NCBI GenBank assembly: GCA_003427395.1
Contig: BFEA01000108.1
Location: 2,990,396-3,016,879, forward strand
Origin: Chara braunii
Taxonomy: Eukaryota; Streptophyta; Charophyceae; Charales; Characeae
DNA: 26,484 bases
Direction: 5' to 3'
This document shows positions 8,641 to 20,186 of the stretch, one piece after another. The notes beneath the pieces are model-generated. The model ran no database searches, had not been told where the DNA came from, and saw nothing but the letters and a program-made list of their open reading frames with translations. The position numbers and the translations under genes were made by a program. The number at the start of each line of letters is the position of its first letter. The first letter of the stretch is position 1.

Positions 8641-9130
8641 AGGAGCCCCACATTTAATTAAATTTAATATTAAAATTAGAAATGGAAAGAAGAATTAAAG
8701 ACAACAAAAGAGGAGAGAAAAACGGGATATTTTCCAATTTATTCAAATTCTTCGGTATTTGAATTTTAATAGGGTCGCCCTCTATTATCGATATTTTTTA
8801 TAATAGAATAAAATGTATGAAAAGGATTCGAAAACAATAAAAAGAAAAGGAAAACAAAAAATTTTAGACGCTTCATTGAATGCCATTGGGATTTATTTTT
8901 GGCAGGATTGCCTCTATTTTGTTATTCTCGATAAAAAAAATAGGGAATAAGAAAAATAATTAAAAATGATGATAAGGAAGAAAACCATGATTATTAGATG
9001 ATTGGAGTAATTTTGTTCGATTTGTTCGCGATCGGATTTGCCCCGGATTGTTTATTTACTTTACTTCTGGCGATTTTAACTATTTTGGCGATGACTGAGA
9101 TTGGTTAAATGGACTTACCTGATTACCCCG
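8641..9130. other. AT-rich non-coding block
   Basis: This stretch is strongly AT-rich, with A and T runs and many short stops in all frames. Two loosely similar segments occur (AGGGTCGCCCTCTATTATCG near 8771 and AGGATTGCCTCTATTTTG near 8904). There is no gene or RNA that I can recognise. It may be part of the 3' LTR or adjacent intergenic DNA. Confidence 0.5.
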
Positions 9131-10000
9131 ATTTCTAGCCTCACCACAACCTGTGCGCTATGAGTACGGCGNGGATGGACGGCGTGGTGTTATCGACATA
9201 TTNCTTTGATTATCCNACCTGGCTTCANAGCATCGGTATGGCCGCTGCNCCGGTTCGGACGTCTGGTTCGAGAGAGGTTTGGAGTTGTCACTGGGCCACG
9301 GTATTGTGCGGCATTTGACATGTCCCCAGGTTCGGTGTTGGTTCGATATTGGTCAGGCATCGGCGGAATATGGGTCANAGCNACTCCNATTGGTTATCTN
9401 AGGTTCGATATTAACACGGGATTGGGACGTTCTACGACACTTGGCATATTTCATGTTCAGTATTGGTCGGGCAACGACATGCATCAGNTTCGGATTGGGT
9501 NGGTTTTTCGGATAGTACACGCTGCTGCGTTATCTTCATACTCGGTGTTGGTTCGGCAACGGCGTGGTATGAGTTACTATGGTTCCGGTCGATTAATTTT
9601 ATCCTTGANAATTGGTACTGCGCTGATCTNGTACGATTCGCGGAATAACTGATCCGGCTCGGCTACGGCACGGGAACATCATAGTGCTTTCTGGTTTGGA
9701 TATTCTGATACTATCGTAGGTGACACTCATGATGGTACCAGGGCGGAAAATTTACGGTGGTTCCTATTTCTCAGGTTCGGTCAATGATACGGAGCTGGCA
9801 CAGCAGGCTATATTAATCAAAATCATGTCGTGCCTCTGGTTTAGTAACGAGCCTCGGGTTCTTGATGCCGCTACCGAGTTTTAATGCCTCTGCAATCTCA
9901 AGACCGAAGTGGTCCTGGTTGGACTGAGTACTCTCTGGTTTGACGCCGGAACAGCGGAGTGGGCCTGTTGACACTTGCTGGAACTGTTGCCGCTTTTCGG
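9131..10000. other. Non-coding stretch with scattered ambiguous bases
   Basis: Single N bases are scattered from 9172 to about 9631. A GT-rich, loosely repetitive wording recurs (GTGTTGGTTCGATATTGGTC near 9345, GTGTTGGTTCGGCAACGGCG near 9545). A 148-codon frame crosses it but contains many unknown residues and no motif. It is probably a degenerate repeat; nothing identifiable. Confidence 0.4.
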
Positions 10001-10002
10001 GT

Positions 10003-10077
10003 TGGTACCGTTGTTTCTCCCGCGGCGCTCTGGCACCATTGTAACGCTGTTTTTCCCATGGGCGCTCTGGCACCATT
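10003..10077. repeat. 37-bp tandem duplication
   Basis: The sequence GGCGCTCTGGCACCATT occurs identically at 10024-10040 and 10061-10077, a 37-base period. The similarity extends leftward to about 10003 with substitutions. Two copies only; no function is evident. Confidence 0.75.
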
Positions 10078-10639
10078 CTAATTCACACGATATTGGACTG
10101 TGTACTTGTGCTCTCGGGGGCCTCTGGTTGGCGGAGGCCCATGCCCAGTGCAGCATTCCCCATATAGGGAGGACCAGTTGGCAGTCGGGGGACAGACGAG
10201 GGGGAGCAGTCTTTCGCAGCATGCTAGGTGTACGCAACCCAATTTGGAGCTCGTTTCAGACGCGCGTGCATGGGCGACGGTCAACGGTAAAAGGAGAATG
10301 GAAAGAGGCGTTGGGGGAGAGAAAAGTGAAACGGACTGTGCGCCAGGTGTACACCGGCCACTTCTAGCGAGTCGCGCTGAGTCAAAGGGCTTGATTGGAG
10401 AGCGTAACAGAGGGGACTGCTTCAGACAGTAAAGAGGGGAGGAAGAAAGAGTTTGGGATGTGCACGGGAGAGATTCTGCAAGCTCGCTCTCGGTTCGTTT
10501 CTCGCAAGCATGGCGTGCGTAGCCCCTACTAGTCAACGGGGTATTGCCTTGTTATGGGGCTAAGTAAGAGGCAGGACGCGCGGATTGTGCGTGAGAGGTA
10601 AGGGGATACTTCGCCCAAGCGGATGAGATTTTGCTGCTT
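10078..10639. other. Intergenic stretch without a supported gene
   Basis: Frames of 110-152 codons overlap on both strands here, but none shows a conserved motif and their compositions look like chance translations. I see no RNA gene, inverted repeat or transposon end. Confidence 0.4.
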
Positions 10640-11400
10640 GACCAGCGAGCATTTAATCCGCCCTATAAAGTGAGGCGAATGCATTCTAATCTTTTGAGCT
10701 TAATCTGCCCGCTTCTTCTGTGTGAAAAAGTGGGAATTAATCCGCCCCAATAAGTGGGGCGTATGCATCCCGATTTCTTGGGCTTAATCTGCCCGCTTTT
10801 TCAGTGTGAGAAAACGAGTATTAATTTGCCCCATTAAGTGGGGCGAATGCATTTTTTTTTTTTCCTCGGGCTTAATCTGTCGTTTCTTCAGCGTGGGGAA
10901 AGCGAGTATCAATCTGTCCCAATAAGTGGGGCGCATGCATCCCGATTTCTCGGGCGTAATCTGCCCGCTTCTTCAGTGTGAGAAAACGAGTATTAATTTG
11001 CCCCAATAAGTGCGGCGAATACATCTTGATATCTGGGCTTGAAATGCCCGTACCATCTGTGTGCAGTAGAGAAGCATAAATCTGCCCCTGAAAGTGGGGC
11101 AAATACATTTTGATATCTGGGCTCAAAAAGCCCGTACCCTCTGTGCGCAGTAGAGAAGCATAAATCAGCCCCTGGAAGTGGGGCGAATACATTCTGATAT
11201 CTGGGCTCGAAAAGTCCGCACGATCANCGTGCAATAGAGATGCATTAATCTGCCCTTGAAAGAGAGNCGGATACATTCTGATTTTTGGGCTTGATATGCC
11301 CGTTTTTGCCGATGTGTAATAAANAAGCATTAATCTTCCCTTAAAAATGAGGCAGATACATTATAGTTTCTGGGGCTTGATACACCCGTTCCACTGATGT
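10640..11400. repeat. 84-bp tandem array, about nine copies
   Basis: The conserved anchor AAGTGGGGCGAATGCAT (with variants) recurs at 10668, 10752, 10836, 10924, 11008, 11092, 11176, 11260 and about 11345. The spacing is 84 bases except for 88 once, where a T run has expanded, and 85 at the end. Each unit also carries a GCCCC/GGGGC inverted pair around the anchor and a second GGGC/GCCC pair about 40 bases on. Copies diverge toward the right end. On the minus strand a 152-codon frame (10872-11330) shows the period as about 28 residues. It could be a minisatellite, the core of a satellite family, or part of an unrecognised transposon. Confidence 0.9.
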
Positions 11401-13281
11401 GCGACCGTGAGCAACTCCTCATCTGAGCTTTAGTCCACGCCGAGGAGTGAGATTACATGCTGATATTGAGGCTAGACAGATCTGCGGGTTATATGCCTCC
11501 GTATGCCTCTTCACAATATTAACGCTAAATCGTTCCGCCCATATGCGCGCACACACGCTCGCAGAGTGTGAACGGGTGAGAGAAAAGGGGGGAAAACGCA
11601 GAGAGAGAGAGTGGTAACAGGGAGAGATGAACGAGAGAGAGANGNGAAGAGATTNGTGGAAGAGGAGAGAGAGATCGCAGTGAGAAAGAAGAGGCTGTGA
11701 AGTAAGAGAANAAGGGCNAGGGAGCCAGCGGGGACAGAGCTGGTCGGCGAATTACCAATATGAAATCCCGCTGCTAACGAGAACAACAACCATCAGAGAT
11801 TTGCAGGAACGATGCACGTCAGTTTACTATCGAACATGTGACNCCGCTGCTGGNGGAAACGGTTCCTTTCAGGGGCTATNTTTCTTCAGTGAACAAACTG
11901 TACGGGCAATCTCGNTGTTGGAAAGTAGGATACTTCTCATCTGCAGAGCCATCAATAGAGGTTGATGTTGGCCACTTCTTCAGATTACCNAGGCCGTCGT
12001 TGATCTGTGAATTGGGCATTTCCGTTGTTAGTATACCCAGCTATGCTTCCAGAACAAGCAATCAAGCNTANGTTACCGAACAAGCATAAAGGGANGCGGA
12101 AGGTAAGACTTGGGATTTGATCCAACGTCAGATTGGACCACTGGGGCTCTNAGCCTCTCACATAGAACTTTGAATCAAGGGAGTGGGCAGGCAAGAACAA
12201 CCATTGCTGTTTTATTTATTTATTAATTTATTAATTTATCTATTTATTTATATATCTTGTTTAGTGTCAATTCCCAGCAGCTATCTAGTGGGGGCGGTGG
12301 AATGAGCTTGCGGACAGAGAGGGTTAAGTAGAAGAAGCTCTGAGAGAGAGAGAGACCTGGTGGGATGGGGTGGGCTTGAGTACGAACGAGTGGGGTGACT
12401 GCGAACATACAGCGAAGAAGAAACTTCATCCGATTTATTCATCAAGCTCCCGACACATTTGACGAGTATCAGCACCTTGGACTAAAGAAAACCGTGCAAA
12501 TCGTTTTAACCTGCAATTGCTCTCGCTGTTTCCCTAGTTCGGTGAGTCGTTCTCAGATCTGTCTCTAAATTAAACTTTCTATCACTGGGGGACTAGCGCT
12601 TTGTCTGACTTGCATTTGTCCATCTTGTCCTCTCGACGTTCTCAGTGGAGCAGATTTGGGTTTGACTTTCAGATAAAGGTGTTGCTTATAGTGAAACGAG
12701 CATTGTTTGACATGCTGTGACCCAGACAGATCACTGGGAACAGGGATTTCTTTTTGAGTTATACTACTCTAGATGATCTCATCAAACCAAATCTAGATTT
12801 AACTCACATATACTCACGGTGATCACCGCGAAACGGGGTATATTTCGACATCTGGGAGCAACCGCATGAGCCGTCCTCGAGAGAGGGTGTGACGAGCAGA
12901 GCAACTCCCAGGACCCTACTGGTCGTTGAGGACCTCTGAAGCGAGCGCGACGAGTGATAGGCGCCGTAGCCCTTGGCTTTAGCGAACAGTAGGTAGCCCC
13001 TCCCCGGGTTTCCTCACATTGTGAGGAACTGTATACACGCTATGCAAGTAACTGGGCATTCCATGGTGACACATCGTTCAAATCCACGATAAGGTTGGTT
13101 GGATTAGGGAACGACTGGCGCCTTCAAGGGTTCCCAGGAGGGTGTACACGAATTCTTCCTCATATAGCCAATCTCGTCATCAGTCATCACAATTATCTGC
13201 ATGTTTGATACGGATAAGAGAGTAATGGATGGGTTGAGATCACTCCGCTGCAGAGGGTCAGAGATACGAATTTACCCCTGA
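11401..13281. other. Intergenic stretch with purine-rich and AT-rich simple sequence
   Basis: No gene is supported. There is a GA-rich, N-containing stretch at about 11576-11700, and a TTTA/TTAA-rich run at 12208-12258. A B-box-like GTTCAAATC lies at 13077-13085 without a convincing partner A box. The unknown 5' end of the downstream LINE must lie somewhere before 13282. Confidence 0.4.
12208..12258. repeat. AT-rich simple repeat (TTTA-like)
   Basis: The run consists of TTTATTTATTTATTAATTTA-type units with small variations. It is low-complexity sequence with no coding potential. Confidence 0.8.
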
Positions 13282-15509
13282 TCCCCCCTGAAACCGCAGC
13301 GACCGGGGGAGCGGCGGGAACAACTGAAGGAACACTTTTGGGTGGAATTTAGGCACATCCCGATTGAGATTCAGGCGGCTTGCGTGCATGACTTTGTGGA
13401 GAAATTCAACGTGGTCAATTTTATTGACCCTTTTCCACCACATGTAGCACAAAGAGATGAACCTCATGTTGGCGATAAACCTGGCCGAGGGGCACTGCAA
13501 ATTTTCATAATTGACAACAAAATCCCCTACTGCATAGGCGGGAAGATGTACCGCATCCATATTGCCCACAAACACCGGCCCTGGTGCTTTAAATGTCATA
13601 TGGGCACTTGTACACGGACACAGCTTGTACCCGCCACCCCTCTCGCACAGCAAAGCCCACAGGGCGTTTGAAAAAAGACCCTTTTGTGAATTCTAGGTGG
13701 CGAACAGTTGATCTGGGCCACGAGGGGTGGGTCTACATAGACGAATTGGGGCAGGAGGGGGCTGTGGGCTGGTCATGGGAGGGGCAAGGTGAACCCCGAC
13801 AAAACACCAAACCACCAGAGACATAGGTCCCCCCAAAGACGTTGGAATCCTACCTACAACATCCAGCCCGCCTCACCCCCGCGGTGGCCAGGAGAGGGGA
13901 CCCATGGGAGGAGGTTACTAGGAAAAAGCAGGGGAGGAAAAGACTAACAACGGAGGGGCCCGTGACAGAAGGAAGGTCCAGAAGTAACAGATTCGCCCCA
14001 CTGGAAGAAGGACAGGTGCCAGGGGAGAATGTGAGGCAGAAGGAGGTTGGCAGAGGAGACCAGATGGCCATTGACAGTGAAGGCCTGGCCGGACCCCCGG
14101 GGGAGAGTAGCGGATAGGGGGAGGGGGATGGGGGGGAGGGCGAGGAGGAGGCCAGAATTGAGGTAAATGGGCCAGGGAATGACGAGTGTCCGCAGGCAGA
14201 ACCCCCGAGGGAGCGGACACACCTGGCACTGCCGTCCTATGACCAGCAATTTGTACGTCATGCGCAACAGGTACAACAAGAAGCACAACCGAGCCGCCAA
14301 GAGCTACGAGATAAAGAGAATAGGAAGGCGGCCCAAGCACAGTACACTCTATTCCAATTGGCACAGCAGACGCAATAGGCGCAGCAGCCGGAGCAAGTGC
14401 TGCAGATTCGGCTGAAGCAGTAAGCACAGGCGAAACAAATCCCACAAGCACATGCACCGATGACATGGCCGACACCCGAAAGGCAGCAGGCGCAGCCAAC
14501 ACAACAACGGGCACAACAAACAGAGCAGCCCCAACGTGAGCAACAACCGCAACAAGCTAAGCAGAGACAACACACACAGGGGTCACAAGCGGAACAAACG
14601 CACCAAACTCTGGCTCCGGACTTTTTCTCGGACACCTTCGGAGCCCAACCAATGGACGTGGATACGACCCCTCTTCCTCCAGAGGTTGAAATGGGAGATA
14701 GTCAAACGGACCCCGACGCTCCCCCCCAAGAGATGGCCCTGGATCAGAAGGTCCAGACAATAACGGATTGGATAATTAAACACCTACGTTCCGAGATTCC
14801 ACAGGGAGGGGAGACAAGAAGTAAGAGTACTGGGACACGTCCTATGTAGAACTGGTCACACTTTTAAACAACAGCCCAACACTTAGAGCCGCATTGATGA
14901 AGGGCCCCCCAACCCATTTAACATGGGCGGAAGTCTTTCAGCACATCCTGGTCATCGCTCGAGGCCGTTTTCGCCCTCCACCCACCCTGGATCCTCCCTG
15001 CCCAGATGTTTCGGGCTAGGAGCACCATCAGTCCCCTTCTCCCCCCCCCCATCGGATGCTCAACAAGGGGATGTAGGAGAAGCAGTTGAGGAGGGAATAA
15101 CCTCAAGGCGACTTAAGCTATGGCGACTCATTGAACGAGCCCTCTTTGAGCTGCCCCTTGCCAAAACAGACGGGTGTCCGTGGTCCCTATGAGAAAAACG
15201 GAAGGGAAATGGGAGATTGGGCTCTCCCCGGTGGGAGAACAAGGAGGAGTGACACTGCAGGGATGGGATTTCCCGGTGCACATCGCAGATATGAAAGATA
15301 GGGACAAGGTTTTCACAAGGCCGATGGAAGCCTTCGTACAAAAACATGACACACCCGGGGCGAGGGCGACAATGAGATTCGAGAGTTGTGAACAACATAT
15401 GGTGAAGAATGACCTGTACGTGCTTTTTGAACCCAACAAAACTGCCAACCTGCGTTGGTTCAGCCACAACGTGTTGCTTGACCTACAGTGTGCGAAAGTG
15501 AAAGCTTAA
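13282..15509 (+). pseudogene. LINE ORF1: RNA-binding protein remnant
   Basis: ORF1 proteins of L1 elements bind element RNA. Bases 13282-13671 encode a segment resembling plant LINE ORF1 (HFWVEFRHIPIEIQAACVHD, GGKMYRIHIAHKHRPWCFKC). It ends at the first cysteines of a zinc knuckle. A frameshift near 13595 moves the rest (YGHLYTDTAC) into the phase starting at 13593. That phase continues to 14849 through TAG 13824, TAG 14115, TAG 14376 and TAA 14421. It includes DPWEEVTRKKQGRKR and SRSNRFAPLEE, then a Gln-rich tract (about 14360-14610). Further shifts lead through 14825-15030 (YVELVTLLNNSP) to a last open part ending KVKA at 15509. The 15174-15509 part is not recognisable. Most stops are one C-to-T step from Gln codons. 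Confidence 0.65.
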
Positions 15510-15683
15510 TTGCTGGTCCGACCACAACTTGTGCAAATGCCTGTGCAGAAGCTTGCGAAATAAGGTTTTGAACCTGGATAGATGTCAGATGGGATGTCAA
15601 TCAGTGACACTCCCTGTAAAACATTTTCCACCCAACATATGACTGACTTAGAAACACTATATTGCAGAAACCCTACCCAATAG

Positions 15684-16498
15684 CAATGTGAAAGAACGAC
15701 GGACTTAGACCTACGTTCCATCTCTGTAAACGGTCTGGCAACCAGCAGTCCGGAGAAATGTCAAACCATTTGGGATCAACTTAGAGGTGTGGAGGGGAGG
15801 CGGAGGCCGAACGTTATATGCATTCAGGAGACTTATCTGCAAAATAAACCGGAACACAACAGGGCCCACAAGGGCCACAAGATGGTCTGGCCCCTCTCGA
15901 CGGTAAGACTCCATTCCCCTAGACCTGGATCAGCAGAGGTAGCAATCTGGATCCCTCCTGATTCCAGATTCCAGATGGTCCATTGTGTGGTAGATGAGGA
16001 AGAAGGATGGTGGGTATCAGTACTGGGGATGCTGGAGCTGGAACTTCTTTGTATCTTGTGCATCTATTCCCCTAACACAGTAGGAGAAAGGAGAACCTTT
16101 TTTTAGGACCTAGGAACGCAGGTACCCGCTGACATCCCATTGGTCATCTCGGGGGACTTTAATGACACCCTCGAGTGGGAGCGCGATAGATGGAATCCTT
16201 AGGGGACCCCACGTTTGCAGCAGTGGAAGACGAGCAAATGATTGCAGATGTGTGTGAAACCCTTGTGGTCTTCGACACCTTCCGCTGCCTACACCCCAAT
16301 GACCGAACCCTTACCTGTGTAAGGGACAATGACCCGACTATGTTCTCCAAGTTGCGAATTGACCTTATACTCCTCTCTAACGAACCTGCGATGGACAACT
16401 ATCCTCCCATGCAGTCCGCACCAAGGTTTGGACAACAAAACGTGTGGGATAATACTAACAATGAGGAAAAAGCCCGATCAAGGGTCTGGGTTCTATAA
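15684..16498 (+). pseudogene. LINE ORF2, APE-type endonuclease domain
   Basis: This domain nicks target DNA to prime reverse transcription. The frame opens after TAG 15681-15683 with LRSISVNGLATSS. It then shows VICIQETYLQN (catalytic Glu codon at 15828-15830), crosses TAG 16104-16106, and continues to VISGDFNDTLEWERDR, the GDFN motif near 16150. At TAG 16200-16202 the sequence moves to another phase (from about 16190), which holds FDTFRCLHPNDRT and SKLRIDLILLSNEP, the final R-I-D motif. The three signature motifs are therefore present in order but split by one stop and one frameshift. The spacer at 15510-15683 between ORF1 and ORF2 has no supported gene. Confidence 0.75.
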
Positions 16499-17050
16499 AC
16501 TCAACACTTCACTCTTAAAGGATCAACAATTTCGTAAAAGGATTCGGCATGAGTGGCAATTTTGGTGTCAACAGAGACCTCTTTTTGACTCATATTCTGC
16601 CTGGTTCAACAATGGCATGTTTTTTCTGGCCCGAAAGTGTAAGGAACTCTCCAAGGCCAAAGCGGCCCTAAGACAGCAACAAAAATTCACCATCCACAAG
16701 GAATTGCTAAACTTGGAATAACAGGTAGAAACACAACATCCCATCACACACATCCAAAGAGTGAAGGACCAACTTCTCCAATTCCCTCAGCACAGGTGGC
16801 AAGGTATTAGGATACGTGGAAAAATGACCAAGTTTACTCAAGAAGCCACAATGGATAGCCACTTTTTCAGCATGGCAACGGCCCGCGCAAGACGAACTAT
16901 AATCAAGGTTTTTTATGACCCAGACGGAGGGGACGAACTTACGAAGACATAGCAGCTGACACCGCACATTGTACACTAATCACAAGGTTCTTCAAGCAAC
17001 TGTATACATCCTAAATCTCGACCCCGCGAGGGGAGGCATGCACAAGAGAC
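16440..17050 (+). pseudogene. LINE ORF2, linker between endonuclease and reverse transcriptase
   Basis: In a third phase, GSGFYKLNTSLLKDQQF and FDSYSAWFNNGMFFLARKCK match the usual linker of plant LINE ORF2. The frame crosses TAA 16719-16721 and runs to TAG 16950-16952, with MDSHFFSMATARARRTIIK near 16850. Another shift near 16935 (EDIAADTAHC, FFKQLYTS) reaches the reverse transcriptase phase after one more TAA near 17013. No separate gene is implied. Confidence 0.65.
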
Positions 17051-18226
17051 TTGGAGGAGTTTCTATCCCCCATGAATAGGCACATGTCCTCACTACAGCG
17101 AGACCACTTGGAGCGTCATTTGACCAAGGACGAAATATGGGCAACGCTTCTTCAAATAAAGGAAGAAAAAATACCTAGCATCGATGGTTTCCCCAAAGAG
17201 TGTTGGAAAACAATGTGGACGGATCTGAGCTTGGACCTGTGGGAATTCTACCAAAAGGTTTGGGCGGGTGGTGAAATGTGGGAAGTGGTGGGGAAATGGG
17301 TGTTGTCTTTACGTTACAAAAAAAGAGATAAAATAAACATTCGGAACTATAGACCTATTACCCTTTCTACGGTAGTTTACAAAATGTTCTCCAAAGCCTT
17401 CAAGTTGGTTAATCGTATGGCGGAGGTCCTGGAGGATGTAATACACCTATCCCAAACAGGGTTCATGGCCGGTAGAAATATAAAAGAGAAAGTGGTCAGT
17501 TTGACACGTAGGAACCGGACAAACGCTGCCATTATTTTCATCAATTTTGAGAAAGCCTATGATCACGTGGACTGGGAGTTCCTAGATAAATGTTTGGATC
17601 AAATGAACTTCGGACCGACCTTCAGGCGATGGGTGTGAATTCTATATAATAATGTTACTACTTGTGTACATGTTAACGGATCGGTGACACCTCCCTTTGA
17701 GCTCCAGCGATCGGTCAGGCAAGGAGATCCCATGACCCGCTACCTCTTTTTGATCATAATGGAGGCACTATCCGCTAACCTGAGATACAACAAAGACCTC
17801 ACCCGGATCAAGATTGTCGATATCCCTGAGGAGGTTGTGCCAGTCTGCTCTTTGTTCGCAGACAACATCACCATTATGGTGGAGGCAAAGACACAAAACA
17901 TGGAAGAAATCCAAACCCTCATGAACCGCTTCTGCAGGATTTCTAACATGTTCGTTAATTGGGGGCAAAAGACCATGGGCTGGTGGCTGCGCCACCAGGG
18001 GGAAGGCCCCCTAAAAACCCACGAATTATCTGGCTTCTCCCTGACGGATCCTCTTAGAATCTTAGGGGCCTCAGTCACATCAAAAGGAAAGCCCGATACT
18101 AACGATGACTGGCTGGTGAGGCCGGCACAAACCAAACTGGGGAACTGGAACCACAAGCACACATCAAGTTTTGGGCAAGCCCTTATCATTAACAATGTCG
18201 TACTAGCACTCTCTAGGGGGGCTTAA
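17051..18226 (+). pseudogene. LINE ORF2, reverse transcriptase domain with FADN active site
   Basis: One frame covers most RT motifs: DEIWATLLQI, SIDGFPKECWK, NIRNYRPITLSTVVYKMFSK, LSQTGFMAGRNI, FINFEKAYDHVDWEFLDK (first catalytic Asp) and SVRQGDPMTRYLFLIIMEAL. The box that should read FADD is FADN: GAC 17861-17863 is followed by AAC 17864-17866. The second metal-binding Asp is lost, and the change is a single G-to-A. TGA 17636-17638 interrupts the frame where a Trp is expected (RWV then ILYNN). At 18213-18222 a run of six G marks a frameshift into the next part of ORF2. Confidence 0.85.
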
Positions 18227-19547
18227 GGCGCTCAAGCGACTGCTGACAACCTTCCTATGGAGATGAGATAGTGGCAATTCCCACGCCATCAGTCGAGTAA
18301 CATAGGAGTCAGTTATCCAGCCCAAGGTCAGAGGAGGACTCAAAATTGTGAACTCCTCTACACAGTTCCATGCCCTAAGTCTCCACTGGTTCCAACATAT
18401 CATTTTCTCACCATCCTCCCCCTGGGTTTTCCTTGCTTGGGCGCAGATTGCGGCCCTGGCCCAGAGGCTCCACCAAAGATTGACCCTCTAGTGTGGCTCG
18501 AGGACAGGTATTGGAGATTACCAAGGATTCAAGGAAATATAGGAATGACGACCTAGCAGACGAACATTGGTTACGTCTCCTACGCACATGGAGAAAACTC
18601 TCATTCCCCGATCGTGCGGTACCGGAAAGGTGAGAGGAAGTGCTTAGGCAACCTCTATTTGGCAATAGGTTAATCACTGACTCCCTTGGCCAGGTAAGAT
18701 GTAGCTCTGACCCCCCATGGAGGGGTTGGGAGAAGCACGAGATCCGCAGAGTGGGGGACCTCTGGGATCCGGCAGCCAGGGAATGGAAAAATGCAGATAG
18801 ATTGTGAGGATGCCTAAGGTATTGCCACCTAATAGAGTTGGCAATAGAAGAACTTATTGAAAACTTCCCCTTTCAATGGTACGCCACACTTAGGAAGGGC
18901 CCTACCCTAGAAGAAGGGGAGTGGGTAGGACTGCCTGGTCACGGAACACAAGTAGGCCGGGTACACATGGTGGACCAAACACAAGTGTTGATTGAGCGTT
19001 TTGCCACCACAGGGAAATGCCGACTACAAGGGAGCTGACAATCCTTAATCTGGAAAGAGAGAAAGGAGGTCTATCGTATTAGAGTGATAGAAGAGGAGAG
19101 GGTTTGGAGGGCTTACCGACCAATGATCCCGATTGAGAACTTACCTTTCGATCCCGATGAGTGGAGATGGTCGTGGAAGAGTCGGGAAACACTGAAAAGG
19201 AGAGGGAAGGCGAAACCGATAGCGCTAGTTACCCTAAAAACTAAGACAGTATATATCGAATGCTGACTGAGGCGCAAACTGAGAGATGTGGTAGAGGACA
19301 GATGGCAACGACATCTCAGGAGGCCTTCTCAAACCCATCCAGTGGTTCAAAGAGTATCGAAAGAGGCTGACCAAAATCTCTGCCTTACAATGACAGATTG
19401 CCCATCGGTGCCTGCCGACCAACGACTGGCTGATTGACCACACACATTTGGAACAGCAAGGAAGGGCGCTTCCCTAGTGCCGAGGATGCCTCCAGAACTT
19501 CCCTGGCAAAAAAAAACCTGAGACAGTGGAGCATATCTTCCTGAAAG
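18222..19547 (+). pseudogene. LINE ORF2, thumb and connection region, heavily interrupted
   Basis: After the G-run frameshift, LKALKRLLTTFLWR and VRGGLKIVNSSTQFHALSLH continue the ORF2 sequence typical of plant LINEs, through TGA 18264, TAG 18303 and TAG 18489. Two later open pieces (18838-19038 and 19084-19266) carry charged, Trp-rich sequence. The phase then changes again to reach the zinc domain (LPTNDWLIDHTHLEQQGRAL, TAG 19475, C-x2-C at 19478-19489, PETVEHIF with His codon at 19532). Confidence 0.6.
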
Positions 19548-20177
19548 TGCCCCGCAGGTGTATTACTATAGCGATGGTGGGATAGGATTTGGCGGCATAT
19601 TGTACCGGGCTCGTCCTGGCCATGGGACTGGAGGGCCATATTGTTGGGCCACTGCCCCCAGTTTCGAGGAAACACCTTTGAAGAGAACATGTACTCCCTG
19701 GGTAGGCGTTCCATCCTGTGGGTAATATGGTGGAGAAGATGCATTCTAGAATTGGAAGGGGCCAGGGTGGAAGAGGGGGAAGTCACAGAGCAATTACGAC
19801 TACTGGTACAACATGAGATCACGGCGCAATGGCAGACTGTCTAGGAAAAACTGAACCAGGCACACACTAGGATGAACATCGACAGAATTATCTCCCGGTC
19901 CGGTGAGGAATGGCTGGGGGGGAGAAGGGAGCGCTTGGTGGCAAATATGAGTTGGAGAGGCGATAGGCTGGATCAGCGTAAGACCAGGTCGCAGGAACAT
20001 CAACTGGAGCAACTTAGGGAAGTGGGGACCGGGCAGCGACAAGGGCAAAGGGTAGAGGTGGAAAGGGATTATGTGCTGCATTTCAACGAATGGACAAGGG
20101 TGGACCCTAGGGAACTGTTACGATCTGCTCAAGAATTCACTGATCCCTTCCCCCCCATCAGCTGGTCCTGGGTCTGA
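19548..20177 (+). pseudogene. LINE ORF2, end of zf-RVT zinc domain and C-terminus
   Basis: The last cysteine of the zinc domain (TGC 19548-19550, CPAGVLL) lies one base out of phase with the preceding cysteines and histidine. From here the frame runs to TGA 20175-20177 through TAG 19569-19571 (expected Trp) and TAG 19842-19844 (expected Gln). It contains RRSILWVIWWRRCILELEG, a segment typical of the end of plant LINE ORF2, followed by a charged tail (WRGDRLDQRKTRSQEHQLEQ) and the end FPPISWSWV. Confidence 0.7.
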
Positions 20178-20186
20178 TCAGCTATA

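Noticed and set aside
9206-9652. 148-codon frame with many unknown residues
   Set aside because: Translation of a degenerate GT-rich repeat with N bases; no motif.
10078-10536. 152-codon minus-strand frame
   Set aside because: Overlapped by equally long frames on the other strand, no recognisable domain.
13060-13100. B-box-like GTTCAAATC suggesting a tRNA or SINE
   Set aside because: Flanking bases do not form a T stem and no A box lies at the right distance.
14258-14635. Cys-rich 125-codon minus-strand frame
   Set aside because: Antisense of the Gln-rich LINE ORF1 tract; cysteines arise from reverse-complement GCA and ACA codons.
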